From a virus: 45,188 nt of DNA. Location of the stretch: positions 1 to 45,188 of IMG/VR virus record IMGVR_UViG_3300047481_002212; one strand, 5' to 3'. Shown here piece after piece: positions 11,442 to 20,949 of this stretch (position 1 is its first letter; each line of letters opens with the position of its first letter). Position numbers and translations under genes: made by a program. The notes below the pieces were generated by a model that was not told where the DNA came from, made no database searches, and was given only the letters and a program-made list of their open reading frames with translations.

Positions 11442-12790
11442 CAAAACTTCCTTCCGAAGTCTACAAGAGTGTCATAGAAGACCGAGTCAACTAGACCTGG
11501 TCCTATGCTTCTTGTTACTTCAAGACTTCCTGATTGATATAGTTGATTGATTGCAACAGCTTCTTCAAAGTTATAACTCGTCCTGTAGCTGACCGGTATC
11601 ATCGTGGGATATTGTACTACCTGACTGCTACCACTGCATATCATAGTCTTTCTGTCGTCGAACAAAGAGACGTCATTCCTCATGATTGAGGACGAGTCTC
11701 TCACGGCAACTATCGTCCTGTTTTGTGTTCGTCTATTGACAGGAGGTAAGAAGTTGTAGATCGCAGTCATGCCCCTACGTCCAGGCCAATGTACTGCTGG
11801 GTCTAAGTTACAGCTGTATGGAGCAACTCCTATGTCATTGTTTAAGTTGACACCCGTGTCTGTGTAACTTGAGTTATAGACGTACCCACCGTTGACGTAC
11901 TTGGATCTTACGTCATCTCTGTAGCCTAACCCTTCTGAGAAATCTCTAAATTTCCATCCATTCCAATTGGCAAAAATACCCATTGTTGCACCGACAGTTC
12001 CGCTGGGTGCAGCACCAGAATATGGCGGTCTGTAAGACAGCGTTCCGACAAGGTCTCCTTTGCTTTGGTACCTCAGCTGGATCGATCCATTTTCGAAGAT
12101 TGCAGCTTCAAACTTGAGACGACTCATCTCGTAGTTGGACGTCGTCAGGCCTGATATGACAGACCATTTGATAACAAAATACTTGCCTTGATGATCTTCA
12201 GCTCTTGCATAGCTCACAGCGTGTTCGGATGCGTCCCAATCCGTTGTGTTGTCAGGTTTGTCTAATCCATAGATCAGCTTGTTCATTGTCGCAGCTGTTT
12301 GCGCAGGTATTGCTGAAGACCCAGCTTGTACAGCCTGATAGTCTGCGAAACCTGTATTCATCTGATCGTGCCATGCAGCAATTAGGACGTGATTGTTTTG
12401 TCCTGTAGGTCCGAAAGATGATGTTATTTGAGAGTTGCTTCGAACAGAAACTTTATAGAGTTGATCGACCTCTAGCTTATCGTCATCTGGTGACGAATAG
12501 GGTGACGAATAAGATGGATCTATGAGGACTGCAATTCCATATTCTGAAGCTGCAACTTTTGTGTAGTTGACTCCGCTGAAATTGAAAGTAAATCCTAAAT
12601 CAACCCACCGGAGTTGCCCAGATGTCCAATTTCCCGATCCATTTCCGACTCCTGCAGCGTCAGGCCATGCTGTAAATCTCTTCTTGTCTATTTGGAATAG
12701 CGCGTTGCTTGGCAACACTGACTTCATCAAGACGTAATCTTCGAATCGCCTCGAGGGCGGAGTTCTCTTGGATTTTGGCGAAGCAGACAT
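11441..12790 (-). CDS. Virion protein with nidogen-like beta-sandwich
   Basis: A 449-residue protein starting at ATG 12790, which shares its A with the stop of the preceding gene (TAATG). After a basic N-terminus (S-K-R-T-P-P-S-R-R), residues about 60-110 read W-V-D-L-G-F-T-F-N-F-S-G-V-N-Y and A-A-S-E-Y-G-I-A-V-L. This matches the nidogen-like pattern (a F-x-F-x-G-x-x-Y strand followed by a strand ending in x-G-x-x). Further strands follow: H-V-L-I-A-A-W-H-D-Q, Y-F-V-I-K-W-S-V and F-E-A-A-I-F-E-N-G-S-I-Q-L-R-Y. Such domains are usually extracellular adhesive modules. Within a phage baseplate cluster it is probably a surface-exposed wedge or fibre-network protein. The nidogen assignment is from pattern only. 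Confidence 0.7.
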   Translation of the reverse strand: MSASPKSKRTPPSRRFEDYVLMKSVLPSNALFQIDKKRFTAWPDAAGVGNGSGNWTSGQLRWVDLGFTFNFSGVNYTKVAASEYGIAVLIDPSYSSPYSSPDDDKLEVDQLYKVSVRSNSQITSSFGPTGQNNHVLIAAWHDQMNTGFADYQAVQAGSSAIPAQTAATMNKLIYGLDKPDNTTDWDASEHAVSYARAEDHQGKYFVIKWSVISGLTTSNYEMSRLKFEAAIFENGSIQLRYQSKGDLVGTLSYRPPYSGAAPSGTVGATMGIFANWNGWKFRDFSEGLGYRDDVRSKYVNGGYVYNSSYTDTGVNLNNDIGVAPYSCNLDPAVHWPGRRGMTAIYNFLPPVNRRTQNRTIVAVRDSSSIMRNDVSLFDDRKTMICSGSSQVVQYPTMIPVSYRTSYNFEEAVAINQLYQSGSLEVTRSIGPGLVDSVFYDTLVDFGRKF

Positions 12791-14013
12791 TAGTAGAGCA
12801 ATCCTCCGTAGGCTATTGAGTCAGTACCTTCAAATGCATTATCGTACATAAAACCACACGTGGCTGAAAACTCTTTCCTCGTTATGTATGACGTCTCTTC
12901 TGGTGACATTCCGTTGACGACTTCAAGTAATTGAGAAGGATACGACGAACTTGGTATCTGTCCTCTTGGGTATATGACATCCTCAAAAGGCGGGATCACA
13001 TTAGAATCTATCAGTTGATATCCCACATTGGACACGGGGACAGACCCTGTACCTACCGTACCTGTGGTCACAATCGTGGTCGACTCAAGAGAGTCGTACC
13101 ACGGAACTTTGTTAACTCGATTAGGAAGTCTATAGTCTATCGTTTTTACTTGATCCGAAGACATGCTAGTAGACTCATTGCCGCTACCAAAACTACCGCG
13201 AGTTCCCTGCGGCTCAAAAGGAAAGTTTATGGAGAATTTTGATATTACGGGCCTTATTGGAAAAGGCTCTATGATTCCATTCAATATGAAATTCTCTGTT
13301 TGGTTTGAGTCTGACGTTATGATGGGATAAGTGAATTTTGATTTATCTGCAGACTTGATATAGTCGACAGGATCATAAACTTCTATCTCGTAGAATCCTA
13401 ACGGTCTATCGTTGAGAAGTCTTCTCACGTTTCCGCTATTGTCAATAGACGATGAGTTGAACTGCTCCTGTGCCAAGAAGAATACTGAGTTACCGCTACT
13501 GTCTTTTGAAGACGTGAAATAAGTGTTTAGTGTAACTGAAAGGTCTGATTGATTGACACCGTAAGCAAGCGGAAATGTTAAGTGTCCTGGGTTGCCTGAG
13601 GTTATTTTCGCAAGTCCTGTCGTCCAGTGCTTATCAAGTGTTATTTCAATTCCGTTCTTGTAAGTGTCTAAGCTTGAAGACGTAAACAGGTCTATGTAAG
13701 ACGAATCTAGTATTTTTCTTGTATTACCGCTTGAGTCTGTGACCGAAGAGCCCGTTGGATACGTGTATGCGTCTATTGTGCTGTCGTTGCTCGTCGTGCT
13801 CTTTACTTCGAACAGTCCTAAAATTGAAGATCCAGAAATGTAGGGTCGAATTGCGTCTGTGAAGGTATTCTTGTTTCTCTTCTTTACTTGCTCTCTTGTG
13901 TTGAAGTAGTTTCCTGTGGTGTCTATATTGACGTACTGCGTCTCGTTCGAAACTTGACTTCCTATCTTCGGTAGTGTGGAAGCGCCATTCTGCAAGCTGT
14001 TAGAAACAGTCAT
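12790..14013 (-). CDS. Virion structural protein (gp8-position, unknown family)
   Basis: A 407-residue protein starting at ATG 14013, with the previous stop immediately before it (TAAATG). No family is recognised. It is Ser/Thr/Asn-rich and predicted mainly beta, with no membrane helices. The N-terminal part contains R-E-Q-V-K-K-R-N-K-N-T-F-T and the middle has several E-I-x-V-Y-D-P-V-type strands. Its place just after the gp7-position giant protein corresponds to T4 gene 8, a wedge protein, but no sequence likeness to gp8 could be judged by eye. Treat it as a baseplate-associated protein by context. Confidence 0.7.
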   Translation of the reverse strand: MTVSNSLQNGASTLPKIGSQVSNETQYVNIDTTGNYFNTREQVKKRNKNTFTDAIRPYISGSSILGLFEVKSTTSNDSTIDAYTYPTGSSVTDSSGNTRKILDSSYIDLFTSSSLDTYKNGIEITLDKHWTTGLAKITSGNPGHLTFPLAYGVNQSDLSVTLNTYFTSSKDSSGNSVFFLAQEQFNSSSIDNSGNVRRLLNDRPLGFYEIEVYDPVDYIKSADKSKFTYPIITSDSNQTENFILNGIIEPFPIRPVISKFSINFPFEPQGTRGSFGSGNESTSMSSDQVKTIDYRLPNRVNKVPWYDSLESTTIVTTGTVGTGSVPVSNVGYQLIDSNVIPPFEDVIYPRGQIPSSSYPSQLLEVVNGMSPEETSYITRKEFSATCGFMYDNAFEGTDSIAYGGLLY

Positions 14014-17000
14014 TTAGTACTTTCTCAACTTTCCAACTATTTGTTGCACTAGTAAACTATCTTCTATGAACTGTCTGTCACCCAGATAGTTTGCGCTGTG
14101 TCTATAGATGTTCTTGTGACGCTCTAGCATGTGTGATTCGACGACATAGTTTGTACCCTTGTATATCGTTTTGCTCGGTATGAGCTGTTCTACGAAAGAA
14201 GATATTGATATATCGAACCACCTGTAGAATTCAAGAAACTTCCTAAAATCGGGCTTTCCTGACAGCCTATTGAAGTAAACATCTCTCAAGTTCTCCAAGT
14301 CGGGATAGTCTGGTGAGAACATGAGCTCGGGACGACCGAGTGCGTCGTTGAGTGGATCGAAGTCCGAAAACATCGATGTTATATCTTTGTCAAGAGAGTC
14401 GACCATTGAAAATTCGATGGATAGTCTCAGGTCGTCTTTTGGCTCTTCTTGAACGAAAAAATCTCTACTGAGGTAAGATGGTGCGACTACCGATTGAGGA
14501 TTTTCGTCGACTAACTTTCGAGACTCAAAGCTTCTTATCCTTATCTTGTCGTCTGTAGCCGACTCATCAAAGAAAGGAGAGAGATAGCTATAGTGAAATA
14601 TCTCACCTGTGACAACCTTGGATCCCGATGTGAAACCGACTCCTGATGCACTCACGTTATTGAGACTGAAGTCTAAAAGAGTTATGTTTCCTGCAGCATC
14701 AGCTGATCTTGTCGGCTGTTTCAACAGCGTCTCCATCCTGAGTTTTTCGAAAGATCCTGAGACGTTTTTGACGAAATTGTAGTTGATGAGTGGGTTTTCA
14801 ACACCGACAGATTTTTGATTCCTTACGTGCTCTTTCCATTCACTCTCTATCATAGCCTTTGACCAGAATCTCAAGTTTGATGCAAGTCCTACAAAGTCTG
14901 TCGTTCTCGCAATGTTGCTTGCGTTCGTTGTATCGTTCAAGAACCTGTAGCCTCCTGCAGGCAATCCTGACGGTATCGACTGATTGGGGCCCAATGCTAT
15001 GTAACTTCCTGATGAATTGTATGAGATTGATCCTGTCCTGAAGACATTTCCTTCAGCGGTCGGTTGCTCAAAGAAGTAAGAAGAGGTAACGTACACTTCC
15101 GATATTTCGCCCACATCTGTCTTTGCGGCTCTCAAGTAATAAGAAGACGACACGTTGGATGATATTTGATCACTTCTGAAGCAACCTAATGCTACGTTCC
15201 ACTTGTCACCGTCGAAGACGCCGGCGCCGCTCAGAGTCAAGGAAAGCTCCAACACAGGAGATGTCGAAGCCATTCCGGGTCTCAGGTACGCTTTGATAGT
15301 TGCTGCTTGTTCAGGATGATCAACGAACTGGGTCGCAATCACGTTTGCAATGAGAGCAGGCTTTGCAGTGTTTGCAGACCCTGTTGTGAATATTCTCATT
15401 AAAGATTGGTAACCATAATCATCAACTATTTCATTCAATTTTTGAGGTGGTATCTTGAAGACACCCTCAAGGTTCCACGACCCTGAAGTCAACAGACCGT
15501 CGTGTGGTCTCGTAGTACCTGTGTTTCTGGTTGTCAGTGTGTCTATTACGAAAGTTCCATCAGGAAGAGGAAATCCCGGTTCTACTCTTGACGCCGAGAG
15601 GGGTGTCGTCGTGACGAGTGAAGATCCTGTGAAGCTGACCATTGCACCTGGTTCTATTCTCTTTTCTCTCGAGGTGGTGAGCTGCTTCGTCGTCGGACCT
15701 CCGTACTCTCTTATTCTAAGACTGTTGTCTGGGTCTATTCCAATGGACCTAAGGAAAGACCTTATGCTGTGTTGTGTTCCTTTTGACTTGATAACGTCAG
15801 GCATGTTCACAAGTACTCTCCTGAGGAGAATTGCCTGTATGCGCTTCAGAGGTGTGTTTATGTCAGTGAGACCATCTATGTTTTGGCCTTCAGCGAATTG
15901 TTCTATGGTCGAGTGACTGAAAAATTTAGGCAGGTAGAAACCGTAGTATCTCGCCATGTCTTCCAAAAAATTGTCAGGTATCGTGTCATCTGTGTCGTAT
16001 TTAACGGTTCTAAGAGTTACGAAAGAATCAATGTAAGTCTTTAGTTCATCAAAGAACTTCGCCCAGATATACAGGAATGTCAAGATTATCTGAACGGATC
16101 CCTTCTTCCCCTGACCAGGTATTCCCGAGCCCGTGTAAGCATTTCCTCCATTGCCTTCTATCTCTTCGAATCCATCTTGTGAAGCACCTTCTAAGAGATA
16201 ATGTCTTGGTACAAGTTTTATGATGCTGTTTGGATTGGCTCTGTCGTAATCGCTAGCTGACAGTAAGAGGCTCTCGTTCAGATCTATAACATTTGCATAT
16301 GCAGGAAAAAGAACTACTTTAAACTCGGACTTCTCATTTGTCAAAACATTGTTAGAATCTCCCAGGAGGTTAAGTCTCCTGTCAAAACTAAAGTTGTTGA
16401 TGTTGGCATGGAGAGAGTTTCCAGAACTGTCCAGGACTATGGAGTCTAGACTTGTATTCGAATCGAGAGAAAGCGATCCTGACGGCTCATTAAACCTGTA
16501 GTAAAGCTTGAGATCACTTGTCGGGTAAATTCCTCGACTCGTGTACAGCTTTTGCATTTTTTCGTCTCTAACTGAGTGAAAGACTCTAAATTCGTCGAGC
16601 GAACCGCTAAATGTTTGTGTGGGAGTTATGAGAGAGCTCTTGGAATAGAAAGAGCTACCTGATCCTATCACGAAGTCGGATAGGTCTATGTCCAGCTTCT
16701 TCAGCCTCGTGCTATTCTTGCTTGCAGAAACGAGAGTCTCATTGACGTAGAACTGCAGAGAATCTTCTCTAGTTTCTTTGTTAAGGATGACGCAAACGTG
16801 ATTATACGATCCTTTTTTCAAGTCTGCTGCCACCGAGTTTCTCACGGAACCTGACGAAACACAGAATACTGCAGTCACTTTTGTCGTTGAAGACGAAGGC
16901 TCAAAGTAGAAACTGAAGCCGGACGTCTGCGAGGACGACTTCTGAAACAGCACTTGTGTGTCATTGATCTGCTCAGGTACGAACACAAGTGCTTCGACTG

Positions 17001-17523
17001 ACAGTGAATCGTCGTCTCCTGGGTTGAGAACAACTTCTCCCTTTTTATTTTTTGCTAGGTCTGGGAAGAGATTGCCCGATCTATCTTTGACTGATATCCA
17101 ATTTCCTCGAGTTGCCGACGGAATTTCTCCGACTTGTGTGCCTGAGAAATGCAGCGCGCCCGACCAACGTGGAAAGCTGTCGAAAACCCACTTTTCAAAC
17201 CCTGTCATGGTATCGATGAATTCTTCAACTTCCTTCTTCGTTCCGTCGAAAGGATAACTGTTTATTATCTTGTTGAATGCCTCGTTAACTTTTACTTCTG
17301 CTGAAGAGAAAAAGCAGTGATTCTCAAACTTTGACCAATCGACGTTTAGTTGTTGAGTACTCTTAAGCGGGTATCCTAACGGATCATACTTAAAAGAGTT
17401 TATTGACTCACTGTTTGTTTCAGCGATGTCAAAGTCAGAGTAAGAAAGCTGTACTGGTTTAGCGTCTCTTACCGAAGACCTTAAAAACGACGGAACGTAT
17501 GGTGAGTTTGATCTAACCGTCAT
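14014..17523 (-). CDS. Giant gp7-position baseplate wedge protein with two LamG-like domains
   Basis: An 1169-residue protein, slightly longer than T4 gp7 (about 1030), in the gp25-gp6-(503 aa)-gp7 position. Residues about 170-350 form a LamG/concanavalin-type sandwich: S-L-S-V-E-A-L-V-F-V, Y-N-H-V-C-V-I-L-N, F-S-G-S-L-D-E-F-R-V-F and D-L-K-L-Y-Y-R-F-N-E. A second LamG-like region spans about 680-910, ending V-G-L-A-S-N-L-R-F-W-S-K-A-M followed by N-Y-N-F-V. Between them (about 465-600) is a helical, tail-protein-like part with A-R-Y-Y-G-F-Y-L-P-K-F and S-K-G-T-Q-H-S-I-R-S-F-L-R-S-I-G-I, resembling the wedge or tail-protein-I class. LamG folds commonly bind sugars, so the baseplate periphery may touch host glycans. 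The gp7 equivalence rests on position and size. Confidence 0.78.
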   Translation of the reverse strand: MTVRSNSPYVPSFLRSSVRDAKPVQLSYSDFDIAETNSESINSFKYDPLGYPLKSTQQLNVDWSKFENHCFFSSAEVKVNEAFNKIINSYPFDGTKKEVEEFIDTMTGFEKWVFDSFPRWSGALHFSGTQVGEIPSATRGNWISVKDRSGNLFPDLAKNKKGEVVLNPGDDDSLSVEALVFVPEQINDTQVLFQKSSSQTSGFSFYFEPSSSTTKVTAVFCVSSGSVRNSVAADLKKGSYNHVCVILNKETREDSLQFYVNETLVSASKNSTRLKKLDIDLSDFVIGSGSSFYSKSSLITPTQTFSGSLDEFRVFHSVRDEKMQKLYTSRGIYPTSDLKLYYRFNEPSGSLSLDSNTSLDSIVLDSSGNSLHANINNFSFDRRLNLLGDSNNVLTNEKSEFKVVLFPAYANVIDLNESLLLSASDYDRANPNSIIKLVPRHYLLEGASQDGFEEIEGNGGNAYTGSGIPGQGKKGSVQIILTFLYIWAKFFDELKTYIDSFVTLRTVKYDTDDTIPDNFLEDMARYYGFYLPKFFSHSTIEQFAEGQNIDGLTDINTPLKRIQAILLRRVLVNMPDVIKSKGTQHSIRSFLRSIGIDPDNSLRIREYGGPTTKQLTTSREKRIEPGAMVSFTGSSLVTTTPLSASRVEPGFPLPDGTFVIDTLTTRNTGTTRPHDGLLTSGSWNLEGVFKIPPQKLNEIVDDYGYQSLMRIFTTGSANTAKPALIANVIATQFVDHPEQAATIKAYLRPGMASTSPVLELSLTLSGAGVFDGDKWNVALGCFRSDQISSNVSSSYYLRAAKTDVGEISEVYVTSSYFFEQPTAEGNVFRTGSISYNSSGSYIALGPNQSIPSGLPAGGYRFLNDTTNASNIARTTDFVGLASNLRFWSKAMIESEWKEHVRNQKSVGVENPLINYNFVKNVSGSFEKLRMETLLKQPTRSADAAGNITLLDFSLNNVSASGVGFTSGSKVVTGEIFHYSYLSPFFDESATDDKIRIRSFESRKLVDENPQSVVAPSYLSRDFFVQEEPKDDLRLSIEFSMVDSLDKDITSMFSDFDPLNDALGRPELMFSPDYPDLENLRDVYFNRLSGKPDFRKFLEFYRWFDISISSFVEQLIPSKTIYKGTNYVVESHMLERHKNIYRHSANYLGDRQFIEDSLLVQQIVGKLRKY

Positions 17524-17529
17524 GATCTA

Positions 17530-19041
17530 TTAGGCTCCAGTGTTCTTTTCTATTGTGAAAACTTCTGAGACGTTAAAGAATTTATTCTTTATGCCGCTGT
17601 GATTGATGAGAACATCTATCACATACGACCTTCCAGCTGTCAAGTTTGAAGTATCAAACTCAAAAAACATTCCATCAGAATCGCTGGAGATTTTTGTGGA
17701 ATTCTTCAGCTCGTCGAAAGGAACTATGATGTCGTTTGTGACATGATCCCTGATCTGATAGTATACGTTCTTTAGAACTATTCCAGGCATAATGACGGGA
17801 GTTTTTACCAATCTAATGAGTGGGCTTGTTTCGTCAAATATGTTAAGACGAACAACCACAGATTCATCGTCTCTGTACTTAGATTTCACTCCAGGCATGG
17901 TGACTACAAAGTTCTTCACAAGTTTTTCTGTAGATTTTTGAGGAAGTGTGGCAGTCAAGGTGCTAGCTGACACGTATGCGACTGACCCGTCAATAGAACA
18001 CCACACTGGGGTGAAGTCTACAGATCCAGATTGGGCGATCTTGGATTTGATGGTTGCATCGACAGAAGAGATGTTGACAGTGGCAGTGTAGATGCCGGTC
18101 GATGGTATCGACCCCACGGTGCTCTGTGAGCCTGTGAAAAACAAATTGTAGTAGCCACCAGATATTTCTGTGATCATCTTCAAGATGATGCTGTTGCTTC
18201 CTGTTATCTGAGTCAATGAACTACCAGATACGATGTTCGAGAGACTACCTGCAGCATAGTTGTACAAATTAAGTCTACAGTTTGTGTCAAAAGTCAGATT
18301 CTGTGAGTCGTCAGTTATCGAATCATTAAAGCCTACTGTGAGTTTAGGTCTCTTAGTCTCGTCGTACGCCTGCCGTGATGCGAATCTTTTTACGAAATAA
18401 GTTTTTGTATTGCCTTCTAATGTATTTTTGAAAGATATTCTGAAACCGCTATCAGGTAACTCTCCTGACAAAGTTGCAGAAACTATGGAGGTTACGTCCA
18501 CTATCAGGTCTTCTTCTCCTGTTACAAAGCTTTGTGTAACTTCTGTGTTTGCAATGCTTAAAGAGCTCGTTATGTAGTCTCCCGATCCCGTCGCAAAACA
18601 AGCAAGACCGCATCCGGATAGATACCAATTAGTTTCAGAAGAAGAAGTGAGCCAGTTGCTGACGTCGTAATCAGTGTAGTAAACAACATCTCTCCCTATT
18701 CCCTCTGTGAAAGAAGCAGAGAGAGGAAATACACTTACAGTAAAGTTGATAGGAGTTGGTTGGCCTCCGTATACGTCTTTTAGATTCAACTTGCAAAAGA
18801 AAGAAGAATCATTCGTATCAATTTTACCCTCTTGAACAAGCGTCTTTAAGTCTGACAAGTCGAAGTGCACCAGAAGCCTGGTTAGTTCTGTCAACTTCGT
18901 CGATCCACTTGTGTTGACTCCGTACAGCTTGAAGAGGTCTAGTGTTCCTGCGTAGCCGACGTTCGCGTTCTCTTTTCTTACACCATTTGTGAATTTGTTG
19001 GTTATGTAGTTGTCTTTGTCAGCTTTGACTATTTTATACAT
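17530..19041 (-). CDS. DNRLRE-like virion protein in the baseplate cluster
   Basis: A 503-residue protein, ATG at 19041. The N-terminal 230 residues follow the DNRLRE beta-sandwich pattern: R-L-L-V-H-F-D-L-S-D-L near residue 57, a V-S-V-F-P-L strand, the N-W-L segment, D-V-T-S-I-V near 175, and closing F-A-S-R-Q-A-Y-D-E-T-K-R-P-K-L-T-V-G-F. That fold is found in secreted and surface carbohydrate-associated proteins. The remaining half contains further beta domains, including a T-A-T-V-N-I-S-S-V strand. It lies between the gp6-like and gp7-position genes, so it is probably an extra wedge or decoration component with no T4 counterpart. Domain assignment is by pattern recognition. Confidence 0.72.
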   Translation of the reverse strand: MYKIVKADKDNYITNKFTNGVRKENANVGYAGTLDLFKLYGVNTSGSTKLTELTRLLVHFDLSDLKTLVQEGKIDTNDSSFFCKLNLKDVYGGQPTPINFTVSVFPLSASFTEGIGRDVVYYTDYDVSNWLTSSSETNWYLSGCGLACFATGSGDYITSSLSIANTEVTQSFVTGEEDLIVDVTSIVSATLSGELPDSGFRISFKNTLEGNTKTYFVKRFASRQAYDETKRPKLTVGFNDSITDDSQNLTFDTNCRLNLYNYAAGSLSNIVSGSSLTQITGSNSIILKMITEISGGYYNLFFTGSQSTVGSIPSTGIYTATVNISSVDATIKSKIAQSGSVDFTPVWCSIDGSVAYVSASTLTATLPQKSTEKLVKNFVVTMPGVKSKYRDDESVVVRLNIFDETSPLIRLVKTPVIMPGIVLKNVYYQIRDHVTNDIIVPFDELKNSTKISSDSDGMFFEFDTSNLTAGRSYVIDVLINHSGIKNKFFNVSEVFTIEKNTGA

Positions 19042-19055
19042 TACAGTGTCTCCGC

Positions 19056-20921
19056 TTATGTGTTAGAAACACACCTACCAATTATGTTCACATCCGGGTA
19101 TTTGATCTCAAATATCGAACCTTCGGGTGGATACAGTATTTGATTTCTAGTATTGAGTTGAGGATCAAACGATATCTGTGAATATTCTCTGTTTTTTACT
19201 GTTCCGTTGAGATTCCTGAATCTTACTTTGTCCACAGACAATACACCCTGCTTCGCGTATATTGTTGACAAAACGTCAGAAATGATTATTGGCTGTCCTA
19301 TGTGGAATTTGGTGATATCGAACTGCCTCTTTAAATCTGCAATTATGCTCTGCAATAGAAGTTGCTTGTTGAGCGAAGGATCAACTACGGCTTGAAAGAA
19401 CAATTCCAAGTTTATGACAGCTGCGTCCATTATGTCTATTGCGTCAGAAACCATTCTGTATGTGTTCAGGTATCTCTTGAGATTAATCTTTAGCGTGTCA
19501 GGTGATGTGACTAGATTGTTGTTTGCATCTCTTGAAATAACGTATAGAGTGGAGGAAAGAGGGTTATTTTCATTTCTGTTTATAGATGCTCTGAAGACTC
19601 TTCCGAAGTTGCTCGGCATCGTGTACACTCTCGAAAGAAGGTCTTCTTTCGTTACTATTCTCTCTTGAGAATTTTTTACTGTGGGCACTAATGCCAGAAG
19701 TTCATTTGATGTTAGAGCGTCTTCTCCGCCCGACGCAGGCTGCTGATTAAAGACTTCGATAGAGTTTCTTACTTGCGACTGCTGACCAGGTGTGGGATTT
19801 TCTGGAAAGGAAACATTCAATATAGAAATGTTTCTTATAGCACCTGAGTTGACGTTGTGGGAAAGACCTCCTCCGTACCTATAGGTGACGCTAAGCGTCG
19901 TGTTGATTGCTGCCACGCCCAAGGTCGAGGTCTGAAGCATCTTCTGAGGATTAACAGGAACTCTGGAGAAAGTCTGTGAATAGGGAAGCGGTATTGAAAA
20001 CTCGGACGGATCTGGTATTATGTCGTCTTCGAGATTTTCCGCTGTTCCTCCTCCGAAAACTAAAGTCGTAGATCTGTTGCTTAAAGATACTTCTTTGACA
20101 AATCTGTAAGGTGCAGGTATAACTTTTAGACTGTCTTTGACCAGCCTGTTTGAGTTATCTGCTGTGTTTAGAACGTTCTTATAGACGACATCGTGTGTTA
20201 AGTTTTCCACTTCGTAGTATGTGTTGCCTAGACCGTCCGTTACACTTACGACCTGGGTCACATTTGGTTGCGACAAAGTAAGACGTCTGAATTGAACAAA
20301 ATCACCAATACTGAAGGTCTCGGTCTTCTGTTTTCCGGAAGAACACACTCCTGACTTTCTCAGTATCTTCGACACAGTGACGCCCGATAGTCTTCTTCCG
20401 TCCACGACTTCGACATCATCAGCAGCTGATATTACGCCAGTTACAGGATCTGACTTCCAAAATTGAACATCTTCTAGCAATATAAACTCGACACCATTAT
20501 CAGCTTGCAATATTGTCTGGGCTTTTATTGTAGGAATCAGAGTAGGGTCAGGAAGGTATGTAGATCCGTCTAGAATCGGAACTTCGACGTAAAAATCTAC
20601 TTCAACGACTGCAGAAGAATTTCCTGTTATTGGAACACCAGAGTTTCGAAGTAATCTCTCAACGTTTCCCGACTCTACAACGGTATCACTATTGAGTTCT
20701 CCATAGAGGTGATCCATGTAGAAAGACATGTTGTCACCAATGTATGCTGCCATGTCGAGAAACAATCCTCCAACTGAAGACTCCGAGAAGTCTTGAATTC
20801 TGTCAGGATAGTATTGTCTAGCGTAGTCTAGTAAGACGGCTCTGAAACCATCGAAATCTCTGGCTAGGTAGTTTCTCTGTCTTACAGACTTGAGTGCAGT
20901 TTTATTGTTGTTTATGGCCAT
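19056..20921 (-). CDS. 6: Baseplate wedge protein, T4 gp6 / baseplate J-like
   Basis: A 621-residue protein (T4 gp6 is 660), ATG at 20921, with AAGG about 8 bases upstream. The N-terminus reads N-Y-L-A-R-D-F-D-G-F-R-A and D-F-S-E-S-S-V-G-G-L-F-L-D-M-A-A-Y-I-G-D-N-M-S-F-Y, followed by a segment ending R-L-L-R-N-S-G. This is the diagnostic opening of gp6/baseplate-J family wedge proteins. In T4, gp6 dimers form the continuous inner ring of the baseplate and trigger sheath contraction. A central proline-rich stretch and the C-terminal D-V-L-S-T-I-Y-A-K-Q-G-V segment also fit baseplate J. It lies directly after the gp25-like gene, as expected, with a 28-base gap. Confidence 0.92.
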   Translation of the reverse strand: MAINNNKTALKSVRQRNYLARDFDGFRAVLLDYARQYYPDRIQDFSESSVGGLFLDMAAYIGDNMSFYMDHLYGELNSDTVVESGNVERLLRNSGVPITGNSSAVVEVDFYVEVPILDGSTYLPDPTLIPTIKAQTILQADNGVEFILLEDVQFWKSDPVTGVISAADDVEVVDGRRLSGVTVSKILRKSGVCSSGKQKTETFSIGDFVQFRRLTLSQPNVTQVVSVTDGLGNTYYEVENLTHDVVYKNVLNTADNSNRLVKDSLKVIPAPYRFVKEVSLSNRSTTLVFGGGTAENLEDDIIPDPSEFSIPLPYSQTFSRVPVNPQKMLQTSTLGVAAINTTLSVTYRYGGGLSHNVNSGAIRNISILNVSFPENPTPGQQSQVRNSIEVFNQQPASGGEDALTSNELLALVPTVKNSQERIVTKEDLLSRVYTMPSNFGRVFRASINRNENNPLSSTLYVISRDANNNLVTSPDTLKINLKRYLNTYRMVSDAIDIMDAAVINLELFFQAVVDPSLNKQLLLQSIIADLKRQFDITKFHIGQPIIISDVLSTIYAKQGVLSVDKVRFRNLNGTVKNREYSQISFDPQLNTRNQILYPPEGSIFEIKYPDVNIIGRCVSNT

Positions 20922-20949
20922 GGCTCAACCTTACATAAATAGAGAAATT

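Noticed and set aside
15455-15916. 153-codon plus-strand frame opposite the gp7-position gene
   Set aside because: It lies fully antisense within a well-supported coding frame; composition is that of a complement shadow, with no independent signal.
20934-20941. CATAAATA on the plus strand as a late promoter
   Set aside because: It is one base off the consensus, about 470 bases before the only plus-strand gene nearby, and on the wrong strand for the baseplate genes. I mention it with the lone gene but do not annotate it as a feature.
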